64,000 bases of DNA. It comes from Bidens hawaiensis. Lineage: Eukaryota > Streptophyta > Magnoliopsida > Asterales > Asteraceae. The translations under genes and the position numbers were made by a program. Positions 33,085-44,482 of this stretch are shown here, piece after piece (position 1 is the first letter of the stretch; each line of letters starts with the position of its first letter). Below the pieces are notes generated by a model, which saw nothing but the letters and a program-made list of their open reading frames with translations, was not told the origin of the DNA and did not search any database. The stretch is from assembly GCA_021521415.1 (NCBI GenBank), contig JAIQDT010000027.1, positions 1,015,001 to 1,079,000 on the forward strand. Direction: 5' to 3'.

Positions 33085-35967
33085 TTAGTTATCCGTTATA
33101 GTTGGGTCCGGGAAAAGGTGTGGGTACTTCTTTCGAATTTGATCTTCTCTTTCCCAGGTAAACTCGGGTCCTCTTTTAGATTTCCATTGGACCTTTACTA
33201 ATTTAATCCGACTTCTTCGTAGTTTTTGTTCTTTCCAGTCGGTAACGGCTATCGGTTCTTCAATAAAGTGTAACTGATCGTCAATATGTACTTCATCTAA
33301 AGGTATAATTAAAGATTCATCGGATAGACACTTTTTAAGGTTCGACACATGGAATGTGTCATGTACCCCGTTAAGTTCTTCCGGTAGCTTCAACTTATAG
33401 GCCACTGGACCTATCCTTTCCAGGATCTCGAACGGTCCGGTATATCTTGGGCTGAGCTTGCCCCGCTTTCCAAACCTCGGAACTCCTTTCCATGGCGAGA
33501 CCTTTAAAAGAACTTTATCTCCCACTTGGAATTCCAAAGGCTTGCGTCTCACATCCGCATAACTTTTCTGTCGATCACGGGCCGTTTTCAGTCGTTCTTT
33601 TATTTGAAATATCTTGTCAGTAGTTTCTTGAATTAGTTCGGGACCCGTCATTTGTCTATCGCCTATTTCCGCCCAGCACAAGGGCGACCTACACTTACGA
33701 CCATACAAAGCTTCGAACGGTGCAGCCTTTATGCTCGTGTGGTAGCTATTATTATATGAAAATTCCACCAAAGGAAGGTGAACATCCCAGCTACCACCAA
33801 AATCAATTGCACACGCTCTTAGCATATCCTCCAATGTTTGTATAGTTCGTTCGCTTTGGCCGTCAGTCTGGGGATGGTAGGCGGTACTCATATCTAATCG
33901 CGTGCCCAAAGCATTTTGTAACGACTTCCAAAAATGAGACGTAAATCGACTGTCGCGGTCAGAAATAATCGAGACTGGGACTCCATGTCTTGACACGATC
34001 TCTTTTATATATAGTCTAGCTAACCGCTCCATCTTATCCGTTTCTTTGATAGCTAAGAAATGCGCGGATTTGGTTAGCCGGTCGACTATCACCCATATGG
34101 TGTCATAACCTCCTGGAGTCCTAGGTAACTTCGTAATGAAATCCATCGAGATTTGTTCCCATTTCCACATGGGAATCTCGGGCTGTTGTAATAATCCGGA
34201 TGGTTTCTGATATTCCGCCTTGACTTTTGCGCAAGTTAAACATTTTCCCACATAATTTGCTATATCACCCTTAAGATTAGGCCACCAATAGTATCCCTTT
34301 ACATCTTTATACATTTTATCTGCACCGGGGTGCACGGAATACTTCGTCTTGTGGGCTTCATCAAGTATTCTTTCACGTAATCCTCCCTTGAGAGGAACCC
34401 ATATTCGGTTGACAAAGTACAGGGTACCGTCTTCTTTGGATTCTAAGTTGTCAACCATACCACGGAGACCCTCGTCTTTGATATTATCAGGTTTCAAAGC
34501 TTCTCGTTGGGCTTCGTGGATAAGGGTGGTGAGGTTCGTACTTATAGTTAGCCCTAAGACTTTAACACGTGATGTCTTCACCCTTTCTTTCCTGCTTAAA
34601 GCGTCTGCTACAACGTTCGCCTTTCCAGGGTGGTACTTGATTACACAATCATAATCATTCAATAATTCAACCCACCGTCGTTGCCTCATGTTTAATTCTT
34701 TTTGATCAAATATATGTTGTAGGCTTTTATGATCGGTGTAGATTGTGCAATGGGTGCCGTATAAGTAATGACGCCATATCTTAAGTGCAAACACCACTGC
34801 GCCCAATTCTAAATCGTGAGTGGTGTAATTTTTCTCGTGCACTTTGAGTTGTCGTGACGCGTACGCGATGACTTGATTTCTTTGCATAAGGACACAACCA
34901 AGTCCTTGATGCGAAGCATCGCAATAAACTACGAAGTCATCCGTCCCTTCAGGTAGAGCTAGGATAGGCGCACTACAAAGCTTCTGTTTTAGCAACCGGA
35001 AAGCCTTTTCTTGTTTATCTCCCCAATTAAAAGGTTTATCCTTCTGTGTGAGCGCAGTAAGGGGTTGTGCTATCTTCGAGAAATTTTCAATAAATCGCCG
35101 ATAGTAGCCTGCTAGCCCTAGAAATTGTCGTATTTCCGTCGGTGTCTTCGGCACTTCCCAGTTTTTAATGGCCTCTACTTTTGAAGGGTCAACATGAATT
35201 CCCTTCTTATTGACGACATGGCCTAAAAAGTGTACTTCTCTTAGCCAAAAATCACACTTTGAAAACTTTGCATACAACTTCTCCTTTCTCAACAATTCTA
35301 AAATCAATCGAAGGTGTTGCTCGTGCTCCTCTTCCGTTCGGGAATAAATTAATATGTCATCTATAAACAATATCACGAACTTGTCTAGGTAAGGTTTGCA
35401 CACTCGGTTCATTAAGTCCATGAACACGGCAGGTGCGTTCGTTAGCCCAAAAGGCATGACTAGAAATTCATAATGACCATACCTCGTTCGAAACGCAGTC
35501 TTTGGTACATCATCCTCGTGTATCTTCAGCTGATGGTACCCGGATCGTAGATCTATCTTGGAATAGAAACTAGATCCCTGTAATTGGTCAAACAAATCAT
35601 CAATCCTCGGTAAAGGGTACCGATTTTTGATGGTCAGTTTGTTAAGTTCCCTGTAATCAATACACAAACGGAACGAACCGTCTTTCTTCTTGACAAATAG
35701 TACCGGGGCTCCCCAAGGTGAGTAGCTCGGGGGTATGAAACCCTTGTCTAGTAGCTCCTGTAATTGATTCGATAGTTCTCGCATTTCCGAGGGAGCTAAT
35801 CGATAAGGTGCTCGCGCTACTGGTGCAGCTCCTGGTACTAGATCGATTCGAAACTCCACTTGTCTTTTAGGTGGTAACCCTGGTAGATCTTCTGGAAAGA
35901 CTTCGGGGAAATCTCTCACTATAGGTATACTTCCTATCTTCCTTTCTTCATCCTTCTTCTCCACCAC
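33085..35967 (-). CDS. pol: Pol: reverse transcriptase, RNase H, integrase, chromodomain-like tail
   Basis: 960 open codons with every expected domain. Reverse transcriptase: LCIDYRELN (about residue 101), [10 protein letters not shown], and catalytic FIDD at 201-204. RNase [12 protein letters not shown] (about 345) to ADALSRKER. Integrase: HHCC zinc region ending CLTCAKVK, then Asp in [10 protein letters not shown], Asp in SDRDSRF, and Glu in [10 protein letters not shown]. The C-terminal 60 residues ([21 protein letters not shown] to WEREDQI) are a divergent chromodomain-like module, which in chromoviruses directs insertion to certain chromatin. It is in frame with the upstream gag-protease ORF, separated by one TAA at 35983-35985, so it is the C-terminal half of a single polyprotein. 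Translation depends on readthrough or another copy. Confidence 0.93.
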   Translation of the reverse strand: MVEKKDEERKIGSIPIVRDFPEVFPEDLPGLPPKRQVEFRIDLVPGAAPVARAPYRLAPSEMRELSNQLQELLDKGFIPPSYSPWGAPVLFVKKKDGSFRLCIDYRELNKLTIKNRYPLPRIDDLFDQLQGSSFYSKIDLRSGYHQLKIHEDDVPKTAFRTRYGHYEFLVMPFGLTNAPAVFMDLMNRVCKPYLDKFVILFIDDILIYSRTEEEHEQHLRLILELLRKEKLYAKFSKCDFWLREVHFLGHVVNKKGIHVDPSKVEAIKNWEVPKTPTEIRQFLGLAGYYRRFIENFSKIAQPLTALTQKDKPFNWGDKQEKAFRLLKQKLCSAPILALPEGTDDFVVYCDASHQGLGCVLMQRNQVIAYASRQLKVHEKNYTTHDLELGAVVFALKIWRHYLYGTHCTIYTDHKSLQHIFDQKELNMRQRRWVELLNDYDCVIKYHPGKANVVADALSRKERVKTSRVKVLGLTISTNLTTLIHEAQREALKPDNIKDEGLRGMVDNLESKEDGTLYFVNRIWVPLKGGLRERILDEAHKTKYSVHPGADKMYKDVKGYYWWPNLKGDIANYVGKCLTCAKVKAEYQKPSGLLQQPEIPMWKWEQISMDFITKLPRTPGGYDTIWVIVDRLTKSAHFLAIKETDKMERLARLYIKEIVSRHGVPVSIISDRDSRFTSHFWKSLQNALGTRLDMSTAYHPQTDGQSERTIQTLEDMLRACAIDFGGSWDVHLPLVEFSYNNSYHTSIKAAPFEALYGRKCRSPLCWAEIGDRQMTGPELIQETTDKIFQIKERLKTARDRQKSYADVRRKPLEFQVGDKVLLKVSPWKGVPRFGKRGKLSPRYTGPFEILERIGPVAYKLKLPEELNGVHDTFHVSNLKKCLSDESLIIPLDEVHIDDQLHFIEEPIAVTDWKEQKLRRSRIKLVKVQWKSKRGPEFTWEREDQIRKKYPHLFPDPTITDN

Positions 35968-35982
35968 GTGGGCTAAGAAAGC

Positions 35983-37596
35983 TTAACACTTCTTTCGCAA
36001 GCACTTTCGTGCTTTCATACACGAAATTAACTTCATCACAGTGCAACGTCTTTCCCCTTGAATAGTCAGCATTTCACCACTTGCCAAGGGTACGCGGATT
36101 TGCTTGTCATAACAAATAATTTCAGCATGGTTCTTTGCTAACCAATCCATGCCTATAACGACATCAAAACTTCCTAAATCTATCGGCAACAGATCTACGT
36201 TAAATTCATGTTCTCCCATCACTAGTACGCAACTTTCCACTATATCGTCTGATCGTAACTGTTTGCCATTAGCTAATTCTATAGTATAGGGCGCTGCTAA
36301 TTTACTAGGTGCTAAACCAAGTAGGTCCTTAAATTCAGTGGATATAAAACTTAAATCCGCACCAGTATCAAATAACACAAACGCATAGTGGTTGTTAAGT
36401 AGGAACGTACCAGTGACGACATTTGGGTCTTCCTTAGCTTCACCCGCCCCGATAACAAAAGCCCTAGCTTGAGCTGTATTCTTCATCTGTGGACAGTCCT
36501 TGATAAAATGACCCGTATTTCCGCACCCATAACAAGCTCGTGGTGTCGTTTTCCCCGGTTCTTGCTTCACAACTACTGCACCATTCTTAATTCTACACTT
36601 AGCTTCCACATGCCCTCTCTTGTGACAATGCTTACACACAATACTTGAGCAGTCACCAACATGATAATACTTGCATTTGTCACACCACGGGTTTGACCCG
36701 CTATACGTCTTCCGTGGTTGATCCGTGGTCTGGGCGGCATACACTTTCACAGTTTCTTGTTTCTTGACAGGGGGTTCTTTGGAACTTGACCCTTGATTAC
36801 GAGAGGCCCATCTCCTCTTGTGATTGTTATGGCGGCTGTTGCTGCGTTGGGAGAATGGTTGGCTTGCTTCCTTCTGAGTTGGCTTTCCTAGGGTGCCAGC
36901 TCGTACTGCATCTTCTGTCAGACTCAGACCTAGTTCAACAGCCTCGGCCATGGTCGCAGGCCTAGTGGCCGTGATTGGTCCCCTGATAACTGTTGCTAAT
37001 CCCCAGATGTACCTTTCAACTCTCTTCACTTCAGTGGTGGCCATATGAGGAACTATTCGGCATAGCTCGTGAAATCGCGTGTTCTATGCTGTGATGTCGG
37101 CTCCCTTCATGGTGAGCGTCCAGAACTCATTTTCCAACTTCTGCATCTCAGTCCTTGGGCAATATTTCTTTTCCATCATCTCCTTTAACTCTTTCCAGGT
37201 CTTACCATAGGCCACGTCTCGGCCTAGGGTTTGTACTTGTAAATTCCACCACGATAGGGCTTCATCTTGAAACATACATGTCACGTACAACACTTTCTGT
37301 TTTTCTGTGCATCCACTGATTGCTATCACAGATTCTGTCTTCTCGATCCAACGGATAACTCCTATGGCTCCTTCCGTTCCCTTAAAGGACCACGGTTTGC
37401 ATGTCATGAAAGTTTTGTAGGAACATCCTCGTTCCTCACCTCCAGTCTCTGGAGCTACATTTTCAGTGTTTGCGGAATTCCTTCGTTCTTGACTTGAGTC
37501 GCCCCTACTGGCTTCGTAGGCGGCTATCGCTTGCGCTATGACTTCTTGTAATTGCGCAGGTGTATTAGGTAAACTGTCGTTCCTTCTCCTTGGCAT
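35983..37596 (-). pseudogene. gag: Gag and protease, Tekay chromovirus
   Basis: Starts at the ATG at 37596 (MPRRRNDSLP). Capsid: CKPWSFKGTEGA, ALSWWNLQVQ, YCPRTEMQKLENEFW. A TAG at 37084-37086 interrupts the frame in the context KGADITA-stop-NTRFHEL; the frame then continues. Zinc knuckles: CKHCHKRGHVEAKC and CYGCGNTGHFIKDC, with an extra CDKC-YYH-DC motif before them. Protease: LFDTGADLSFIS active site and VVIGMDWLAKNHAEI. The frame ends with TAA at 35983, 15 bp before pol opens. Two single-base nonsense changes are the only visible defects in about 1500 codons. Confidence 0.9.
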
Positions 37597-37963
37597 TTTC
37601 CTTCAAGTTGAGAATAAGAAGGATCGGTTAGTATTGGCATCACGCTTGTATGTAAGTAGTTGTAGGGTTCGATACTTATTACATTCACACCCATATATTT
37701 GCTTATAGTCATACTTATCAATCATATACTCGCATACATAGATTTTATTATTACATCTCATTATACCACATCGTATACTCATACTCATATATCATAAACA
37801 TAACTTCATTACATCAAAAGATTTGATTACATAAGTTTATGTTTAAGTCTACTACACACTCCTACAACATACAAGCGTTTTGCCAAAAGATCGGGTCGTA
37901 GCCCGTAATATATTACTTCCCATACATATGATTACTACCCGCTAATACTAGTCTATAGTCGCT

Positions 37964-38674
37964 TCATGGCATCGGTGGTGGCGGTGGTGGAAACATGTCT
38001 CCCAAAAAGGCTTGAATCGTCTTAACCTCATTTTCCAATCTCATCACTCTTTGTTCGGCGGCAGCGGCCCGCCTCGCTCCCACATCAGCTAAGTGCAATG
38101 CATCCCCTACCATATGCTCCAACTTCAGTATCCTCATCCTTGCATCGGAGATCAAGTCATAGTGATTATCAAGGCGGAGACTGGTCTCACAGGCCTTGCC
38201 TTTCACGCTCTCCATAAACACCTCGACCCTCTGCTCCCAATCCATGAGCCATTCCTCAAGGGCCTTTCTCTCAGCCTTGGCGGCTGCTGCGGTCGGTGGT
38301 ACGGGGACCTCTGTATCATCGGAGGTAGCGCGCCCTTGGAGGCGTGAGGACTCGCCTACCTCATGTATAGTCCGGGGCACCTCGTCGTCGGAGTCCGTGG
38401 CATACCTTTTCAGCCCGGCGGCTCGTATCTCCTCGGAGGGCACTGCAGCCAGCTCCTCCATCTCCTCAAGGTCGTCGTCGTCATAAGTTACCTTGTCGTC
38501 CTCATCGAGCCTGATTACCTCGGTAGGCTCGTCATCGGAGATCTCTATAGGATCATCAGGAATTGGAACAACGTCGCTCATATGGACACTGCTGCTATCA
38601 GTGTTAGAGTCAGAGCCGGAGTCGGAGTCAGTGATGGCTAGGCCATGATATGGATCATTGTTCGGGAAGGCCAT
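37964..38674 (-). CDS. Accessory ORF upstream of gag, acidic and coiled-coil
   Basis: An intact 236-codon ORF in sense orientation between the primer-binding site and gag, starting at the ATG at 38674 (MAFPNNDPYH). The N-terminal 90 residues are strongly acidic, with Ser/Asp and Asp/Glu runs (DSDSGSDSNTDSSS, DDDDLEEMEE). The middle is Pro/Ala-rich. The C-terminal 100 residues look coiled-coil forming (KAERKALEEWLMDWEQRVEV, then AAAAEQRVMRLENEVKTI), and the ORF ends in a polyproline tail. Standard Tekay elements are described with gag-pol only, but acidic upstream ORFs of this style occur in Asteraceae Tekay-like proteins as I remember them. Function is unknown. It ends 367 bp before gag, and a separate start or an internal ribosome entry would be needed for gag. 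Confidence 0.72.
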   Translation of the reverse strand: MAFPNNDPYHGLAITDSDSGSDSNTDSSSVHMSDVVPIPDDPIEISDDEPTEVIRLDEDDKVTYDDDDLEEMEELAAVPSEEIRAAGLKRYATDSDDEVPRTIHEVGESSRLQGRATSDDTEVPVPPTAAAAKAERKALEEWLMDWEQRVEVFMESVKGKACETSLRLDNHYDLISDARMRILKLEHMVGDALHLADVGARRAAAAEQRVMRLENEVKTIQAFLGDMFPPPPPPMP

Positions 38675-38712
38675 CGCTGAAAGGATTAAGGTTTAATTAG
38701 TGATAATATCGC

Positions 38713-38735
38713 TTTTTTTTTTTTTTTTTTTTTTT
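38713..38735. repeat. Poly-T tract
   Basis: A run of about 23 T on the plus strand between the primer-binding site and the accessory ORF. It is poly-A in the element's sense direction. Confidence 0.9.
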
Positions 38736-38919
38736 CCTATCCCTTATTTTGGTCATTCCTATACTAGACCATTAGTTGCGATAAAGGTGTCGTGAAGACA
38801 TGTGCACTCTCGTGTAATGCAAGTTTTGTAAACATGTCATGCATGAAAAACGTTTTCACGAGGGAATCTAAGGGGTTATAGTCTAGACTCATGGTTGAAT
38901 CCTAGTTCGCTATAACCTT

Positions 38920-38932
38920 GGCTCTGATACCA
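38920..38932 (-). promoter_or_regulatory. Primer-binding site, Tekay chromovirus
   Basis: TGGTATCAGAGCC on the minus strand, 3 bp after the LTR end. It matches the complement of initiator tRNA-Met. Confidence 0.92.
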
Positions 38933-38935
38933 GTC

Positions 38936-41900
38936 TGTCACACCCGGTCCATAGGCGGAAACAACCGGTGTGCGACTCATGAAAGGTTTTCGAGAGCGCG
39001 GTTAAGCAACAACTATATGATTAAATACATGAGGATCTCATTCATAATATAAGTTTTACAAAAATATCCATAAAAAGGTTTACATATAACATATTGAGAT
39101 TTCACAGTTATGTCCTGCCGAAGGGAGATATAACCGTGAAAACTCCAAAATATAAAATCCTCATACATGAAATTTCCATAGTTAAACATAAAACCGTAGT
39201 GAGACACCGTGACCTCTCCACGTGGCTAAATACCTGAAAGACACGTAAAATAATTTAATCAGTATAAACTGAGTGAGTTCACAAGTTTTGTGACTCGATA
39301 AAATGCTTTCTAATATAATTCTCATAACGTCATGAATGCAATATCCATGACTTGCAGTGTAACGTGAATACATGAGTTCGTAACCATTCCTTGACTATAT
39401 ATATACACCATAAAGCCCCACATAACATCCCACGAGTCCACGAGGGAATAAATAAATCGGAAAACTAAGCACCCGTCTTATAAAGTGGCGCGACCACTTA
39501 CGAGTGGGTTGGTCAGACCAGTAGTACTACCCGTAGAGTTCCTCGGCTATAGTTGCCTATAGTTTATGGTTACAATATATACCGGGGACTTTATGTACCA
39601 TGAGCGCGCCAAATATCTCATGTACACGCACATTGTAAATCAAGATATACACCATGATAAAACATATTTAAACACGTGTCCCTCGCCCCGAAAACAGTTT
39701 AAAACATAGTGAAAATAGTGAAAATAGGGGCTGTGAGACTCACCTTAAATCGAGGAATAATGTTCCGTTATACTTGGTGAGTTTCCTGTATTATATCGTA
39801 TACGTACATTCTTCAGTACATAATACTTATACTACTATTAATACTTAGCCCGATACATACTTATGAGGTGACGGTATATATGTATTTTTATACCTTAGCG
39901 ATATGGACGTTAGACAACGTCTTATACTTGTTATATATATGCCCGTTATATTCTCTTTATATATATATCCTCCGAGCATTAGGGAATGCTCGATACAAAT
40001 TATTAGTCGGTAATCATGACGTTCGTGACATGCTTTGGCCTAATAGGTTTTGGAGCTCTCATCGTTAGTCCCCAGGTAGGTAACGGGCCCATCTATGATA
40101 TATTCAGTTACCAGACTAGACAGGACGTCCCGACTACCGGCACCTCCACCCTTCCAGTTACTCGCAATGTCCATCACACAAACCCGTATTTTATATTTAT
40201 TGCACATATATAGGAATATATGTGTATGAATTGTATACTTATTTTGTTATGTATATATTATAAGTATTATTAATATCCTTTTTAAATCTTATAAGCATAT
40301 ATTATATATATCTTACTAGTACTCATATTTTATCATTATTATTATTATTATTACTATTATTATTACTATTATTATTTTTACTTTTATGACAAACCCGATA
40401 CGGTTTTTAATACGTTAGTTATATCCTTTGTAAAGTTTAACATAACCAAAATTCCATTTTTACTTTTAGATCATCTTGTTTATTCATAAATGGGTTTTAC
40501 TACTGAAGATCATTTTTACCTTAACCTTCCTTAAACACCCCTTTAAATCCTTTATATCTTTTACTTAACATGATTTATCCTTACTTATATGTCACACTTC
40601 AAGTTTATATTCATGATTTATCACCTCATTAAATATATGTATCTTAGGCTTAATCCTTGTTTTTCTATTAAACATAATATGATTTTATTACCTTGGAAAT
40701 GTCGGTTTTTTCGAGACGTTCTTGAGCGTGTTTAGGCTCTTGGATGATGGTCTTGTAGTGTAGGCTCTAGAATATGTTTATTAAACATGAACACAAGTGT
40801 TAAAATCAAAGGAAACGAGTGTGTGTTGGCTGGACAGAAAAGAACCATTTTCCAGCAAGTATTTTATGAAGAACAATTAGACTTTTAGGCTTACCAAGTG
40901 CTGAAATTAAGCCGGAAATGGATATTCGAAAGATGGTTCGTGATCCTTACGAGTTTCCTTGGATTTCTAAACAAGAATCACCGAAAAATACCAAGTAGTT
41001 TGTGAGATATGAACAAAAGAAGAGAGGTGGGTACTGCTGGAAAATGCAGTTTCCCAGCAGTGACCTTCGAAGGTTCAAAGCTTCTTACCGAGTTTTCCGA
41101 GCAGAGATCCGTTCAAGGCTTTCCACTACGGTTTAAGGATTTCTTCTAGCTTTCTAACGATATATAGGGTTCAGAGGGTTCAGGGCAGAATTAAAGAGAA
41201 ATTGGGTTGCAAAGAGGCGGTTGCTTGGTGTTGCGCTGCTGCTGTTCTTCAGCCATGAAAAGAGAGAAATTTGGAGTGTGTTTAAGGGTTTGTATGAGTT
41301 TGTGTGTGGTGTTTTTCATCAAAATAATTGGTCTTATTTATAGGCAAACCCAAGGGAACACATCCCTTGATTTGGGGGATCCAAAAGATTACAATCCCTT
41401 GATTTAAGGGTGTCAAATCTTACACCATAAAGTGAAATAGTTAGTCAAAGCATGGTTTTTATTGTTGTTTATTTGATGGAATGGGGGTAGGCGGCCATAG
41501 GGAATGGTTAGGAAGATTTTGCTTGATCTTGCAGTACTTTCAATATTGTGCCCATACCTTGGCAGGTAAAAGATAAGATCTTCCAGAAGCAGACTGGCTC
41601 ATTTTGGGCGGAAGTATTCCCTTCCCGCAGGTCTTCCCGCAGGGTCTTCCCGCAGGTCTTCCCGCAGGGTCTTCCCGCAGGTCTTCCCGCAGGTCTTCCC
41701 GCAGGTCTTCCCGCAGGGTCTTCCCGCAGGGTCTTCCCGCAGGTCTTCCCGCAGGGTCTGAGCACAGGGTCTTTGAGCACAGGGTCTTTGAGCACTTTGA
41801 GCACAGGGTCTTTGAAAAGGATTTTTGGTTTTTAGGGTTTTTCGCAAGGATTCTTCCCACGGGTTTCCCAATGTCACGCAGAGTTTTTCCACTCTTCTGT

Positions 41901-42470
41901 TTGAACTTTGGGTATATTATAGATGATATGGAACCCGTATTTATTTTGGTTCCCGGTATGATGTATATTTAAATTTAGCCCGGAGTTATATTTGGTTAAA
42001 TAGTGCTCCATATTGTAATCCTTTATGGATTGTTTAAATTATTAACTTCATATTATTTTTGACTAGTATACCTTTAATTCCTTCATAGTTTCATATCTTG
42101 GTCGTCTCACTGTATAATGTATCATTGGTTTGGCCGGTTCGGCGACTATATTCCATTATTTAAACGTTTATGGCGTTTTGGTCCTAATTAGAGTATTAGA
42201 ACATTACTGGGCATGGTCTTACCATTACCCCTTATATTGGATCATAGGTATATATTTAGCTTGATATGTTTGTCACCTCTGACTATTACTGGGCTGTCTT
42301 TATCATATAGTCGTTCTCATCGGCACTTTATACAATCCTATAGGCATTACGACTGTTCTCGTTCACATTTCAAGTATACTATGGTTTATACGTCATATAA
42401 CTTATATAATCAACACATAATTTAAATCAAGTATATAGATTAGAGTGTGAAATAATTACCGGGTGTCACA
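38936..42470 (-). repeat. 5' LTR of Tekay chromovirus (3535 bp)
   Basis: The partner of 29485-33044. Distances from the LTR start are identical up to the tandem array (2676 bp), and sequence is nearly identical on both sides of it. Confidence 0.95.
41612..41815. repeat. Compound tandem array in 5' LTR
   Basis: Eleven copies of the 12/13-bp unit with GTCTTCCCGCAG, then three AGCACAGGGTCTTTG units and one AGCACTTTG. Unit order and number differ from the sister LTR although the flanks barely differ. Confidence 0.93.
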
Positions 42471-42475
42471 ATATC

Positions 42476-44177
42476 CATTGATAATACTTTGCTTCCTAAA
42501 ACACTCACTTTCCAGCTTGCCTACTTTTGTTTTTAGATCATTTATAATTTCATTTAAATCAATAGTAGGAGCAGAGTGTACCTGAGATGATGATCCACCT
42601 TCTTTCTCAATCAAGGCCATGAATGCCACATTTTCCCTCTTAATGTCATCTGCAATGTCTTCTTCATGATTGCTCCAATCAAAATTTCCCTCATGCTATG
42701 TGGTTATAGCCACATTCCCTTGATTTCTGGGTTGATTTTGATTGGTTGGGACTGAGTTGTTTGGAATAGTTTGAAGGTTTTGATTGTTGTTTCTTTGAAA
42801 GTTTTGATTCTGAGGCACAACTTGATGATTATTGTTAATTTGAGGCTGTTGAAAGTTGTTGAAGTTGGAATTATAGTTATTGAAGTTGTTGTTGTTGGGA
42901 TTGTTGTTTCTCTGCTGATTCTGTTGATATTGATGTTGCTAATTTCTTGACTGGTTTTAGTACCGGTTCATCTAAAAATTTCTTGGCATATTACATTCTC
43001 TGGCAAAATGACCAGGTTGTTGGCAGTTATAGCAAATGGCTTTTGACTTATCAAAACCAATTCTTTCATTTAGCCTTGATAGAAGTGATCTATCAGTCCT
43101 GTTATACAACCTCTTTCTTCTAAGAGCCAACATGGCTGCTTGCCATTTCAAATCCATGTCTTCCAAATCATCAGAATCTATCTGCTCAAGGTCATCCTGG
43201 ATGACACTTGTATGAATCAGATTTTTTGCTACAAAAGCATTGTATGATTCTGTAAACATGGAGAGCAAAGCCTGTGTTTCACTTCCTTGGCCACTTGCTC
43301 CACCAGTGTAAGGTGCATGTCCACTAGCCATTGAGGCAGAATCAGTATCATCTATCATTCGAACATTGAACCTTTGATGGTTTCCATGATGACTTGTACT
43401 ACCACCAATAAAAGATTTAGGTGTATCAACACCATGCTCAACTGGTTCTTCTATAATGGGAATCTGTTGTTGATTTTTGGTTGATAAGTTGCCCATTGGT
43501 GCAATGAGAGAATTAGTGACCTGGAAACATGGCTTCTCTTCTTTGATCATCTCTTTTTCAATCATTTCAATTACTGTAGCCTGAAGGAAACACACTACAT
43601 CATCCACCTTCAAATCATTGAAATTTGGCTTTTGGAGGATGAATTTGCAGGCAGCGTACCATTCCTTGGGCATTGAGTTAAGCAGCTTGGTATTCAAGTC
43701 AAAATCAGTCATGACATAGTTAGCGGTTCTTAGATCATTCACAATTGCTAAGAATCTTTCCAGGATTGACTTCAATCTCTCTCCATCCTTGTATTTAAAT
43801 CTCTCCAGCTGTTGTTTGAGCCTTTGCTTCTTGATGTTCTTCAATTCAGTGTTTCCCTCAAACATTTGAAGGATTGCATCATACATAGCCTTAGTTGTGG
43901 TGTGATATGCAACCTTGGTCAATATTTCCCATGACAGACCTAGCTTTATCATGGCTAAGGCCCTGTCATCCACTTTTCTCATTCTGTCTCTAACAGCAGC
44001 AGTTGCATTAGCACCTTCAGTAGTGTCTTATGGACCATTCTTGATCGAATTCCACATATCCACATCATTATAGCAAACGGCTGCTTCAAATAAGACCTTC
44101 CATTTTGTGAAGTTTTCCTGTCCATAGAGTCTAGGAATCTTATTAGTAGACACCTCTTGTTCTTCGTAACCAGACAT
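42476..44177 (-). pseudogene. gag: gag N-terminal half, SIRE copia
   Basis: Starts at the ATG at 44177 (MSGYEEQEVS). The capsid part includes FTKWKVLFEA, WEILTKVAYHTT and LKQQLERFKYKDGERL. One zinc knuckle, CYNCQQPGHFARECN, lies near 43000. An in-frame TAA (44028-44030) follows SIKNGP. After 42972 the sequence is Asn/Gln-rich with more stops. It continues at 29479 across the Tekay insertion. Confidence 0.87.
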
Positions 44178-44468
44178 TTTGAAAATCAAAATCAGTTGAT
44201 TTGTAAAAGACAAGTTTTAAAACAATTAGATCTGAAAACCGGTTTTTTCAGATCTGATGAATCTGGTGCGATTAGAACAAGATTGGAAAGTAAAAATTAA
44301 AACTTTAATCGAAATAAGGAAGAGAAAACACCAGAAAGTTGTAGATCTGGACTGAAATGAAGAACAGAGCAGCTGGCGTCACTCTTTAATGGAACAGTGT
44401 ACTGCTTACGTCATTGTTCTTCAGATCTTCAATCAGCAACAAATTTCTTACTAAAATAGCAGTGACCA

Positions 44469-44480
44469 GCTCTGATACCA
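44469..44480 (-). promoter_or_regulatory. Primer-binding site, SIRE copia
   Basis: TGGTATCAGAGC on the minus strand, 2 bp after the LTR end. It matches the complement of initiator tRNA-Met, usual for SIRE. Confidence 0.9.
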
Positions 44481-44482
44481 CT

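Larger units (their letters stand above)
29485..42470 (-). mobile_element. Tekay-type chromovirus, nearly intact
   Basis: Reading right to left: 5' LTR 38936-42470, initiator-Met primer-binding site 38920-38932, an accessory ORF, gag-pol in one frame with two stops, polypurine tract, 3' LTR 29485-33044. Target duplication ATATC at 29480-29484 and 42471-42475 is perfect. Comparing the LTRs by eye I count about 17 substitutions in some 3.3 kb outside the tandem array, which points to a very recent insertion. It is the innermost element of a four-level nest. Confidence 0.95.

Noticed and set aside
34349..34654. 101-codon plus-strand ORF within the Tekay pol
   Set aside because: It is a shadow of the well-supported pol frame on the other strand.
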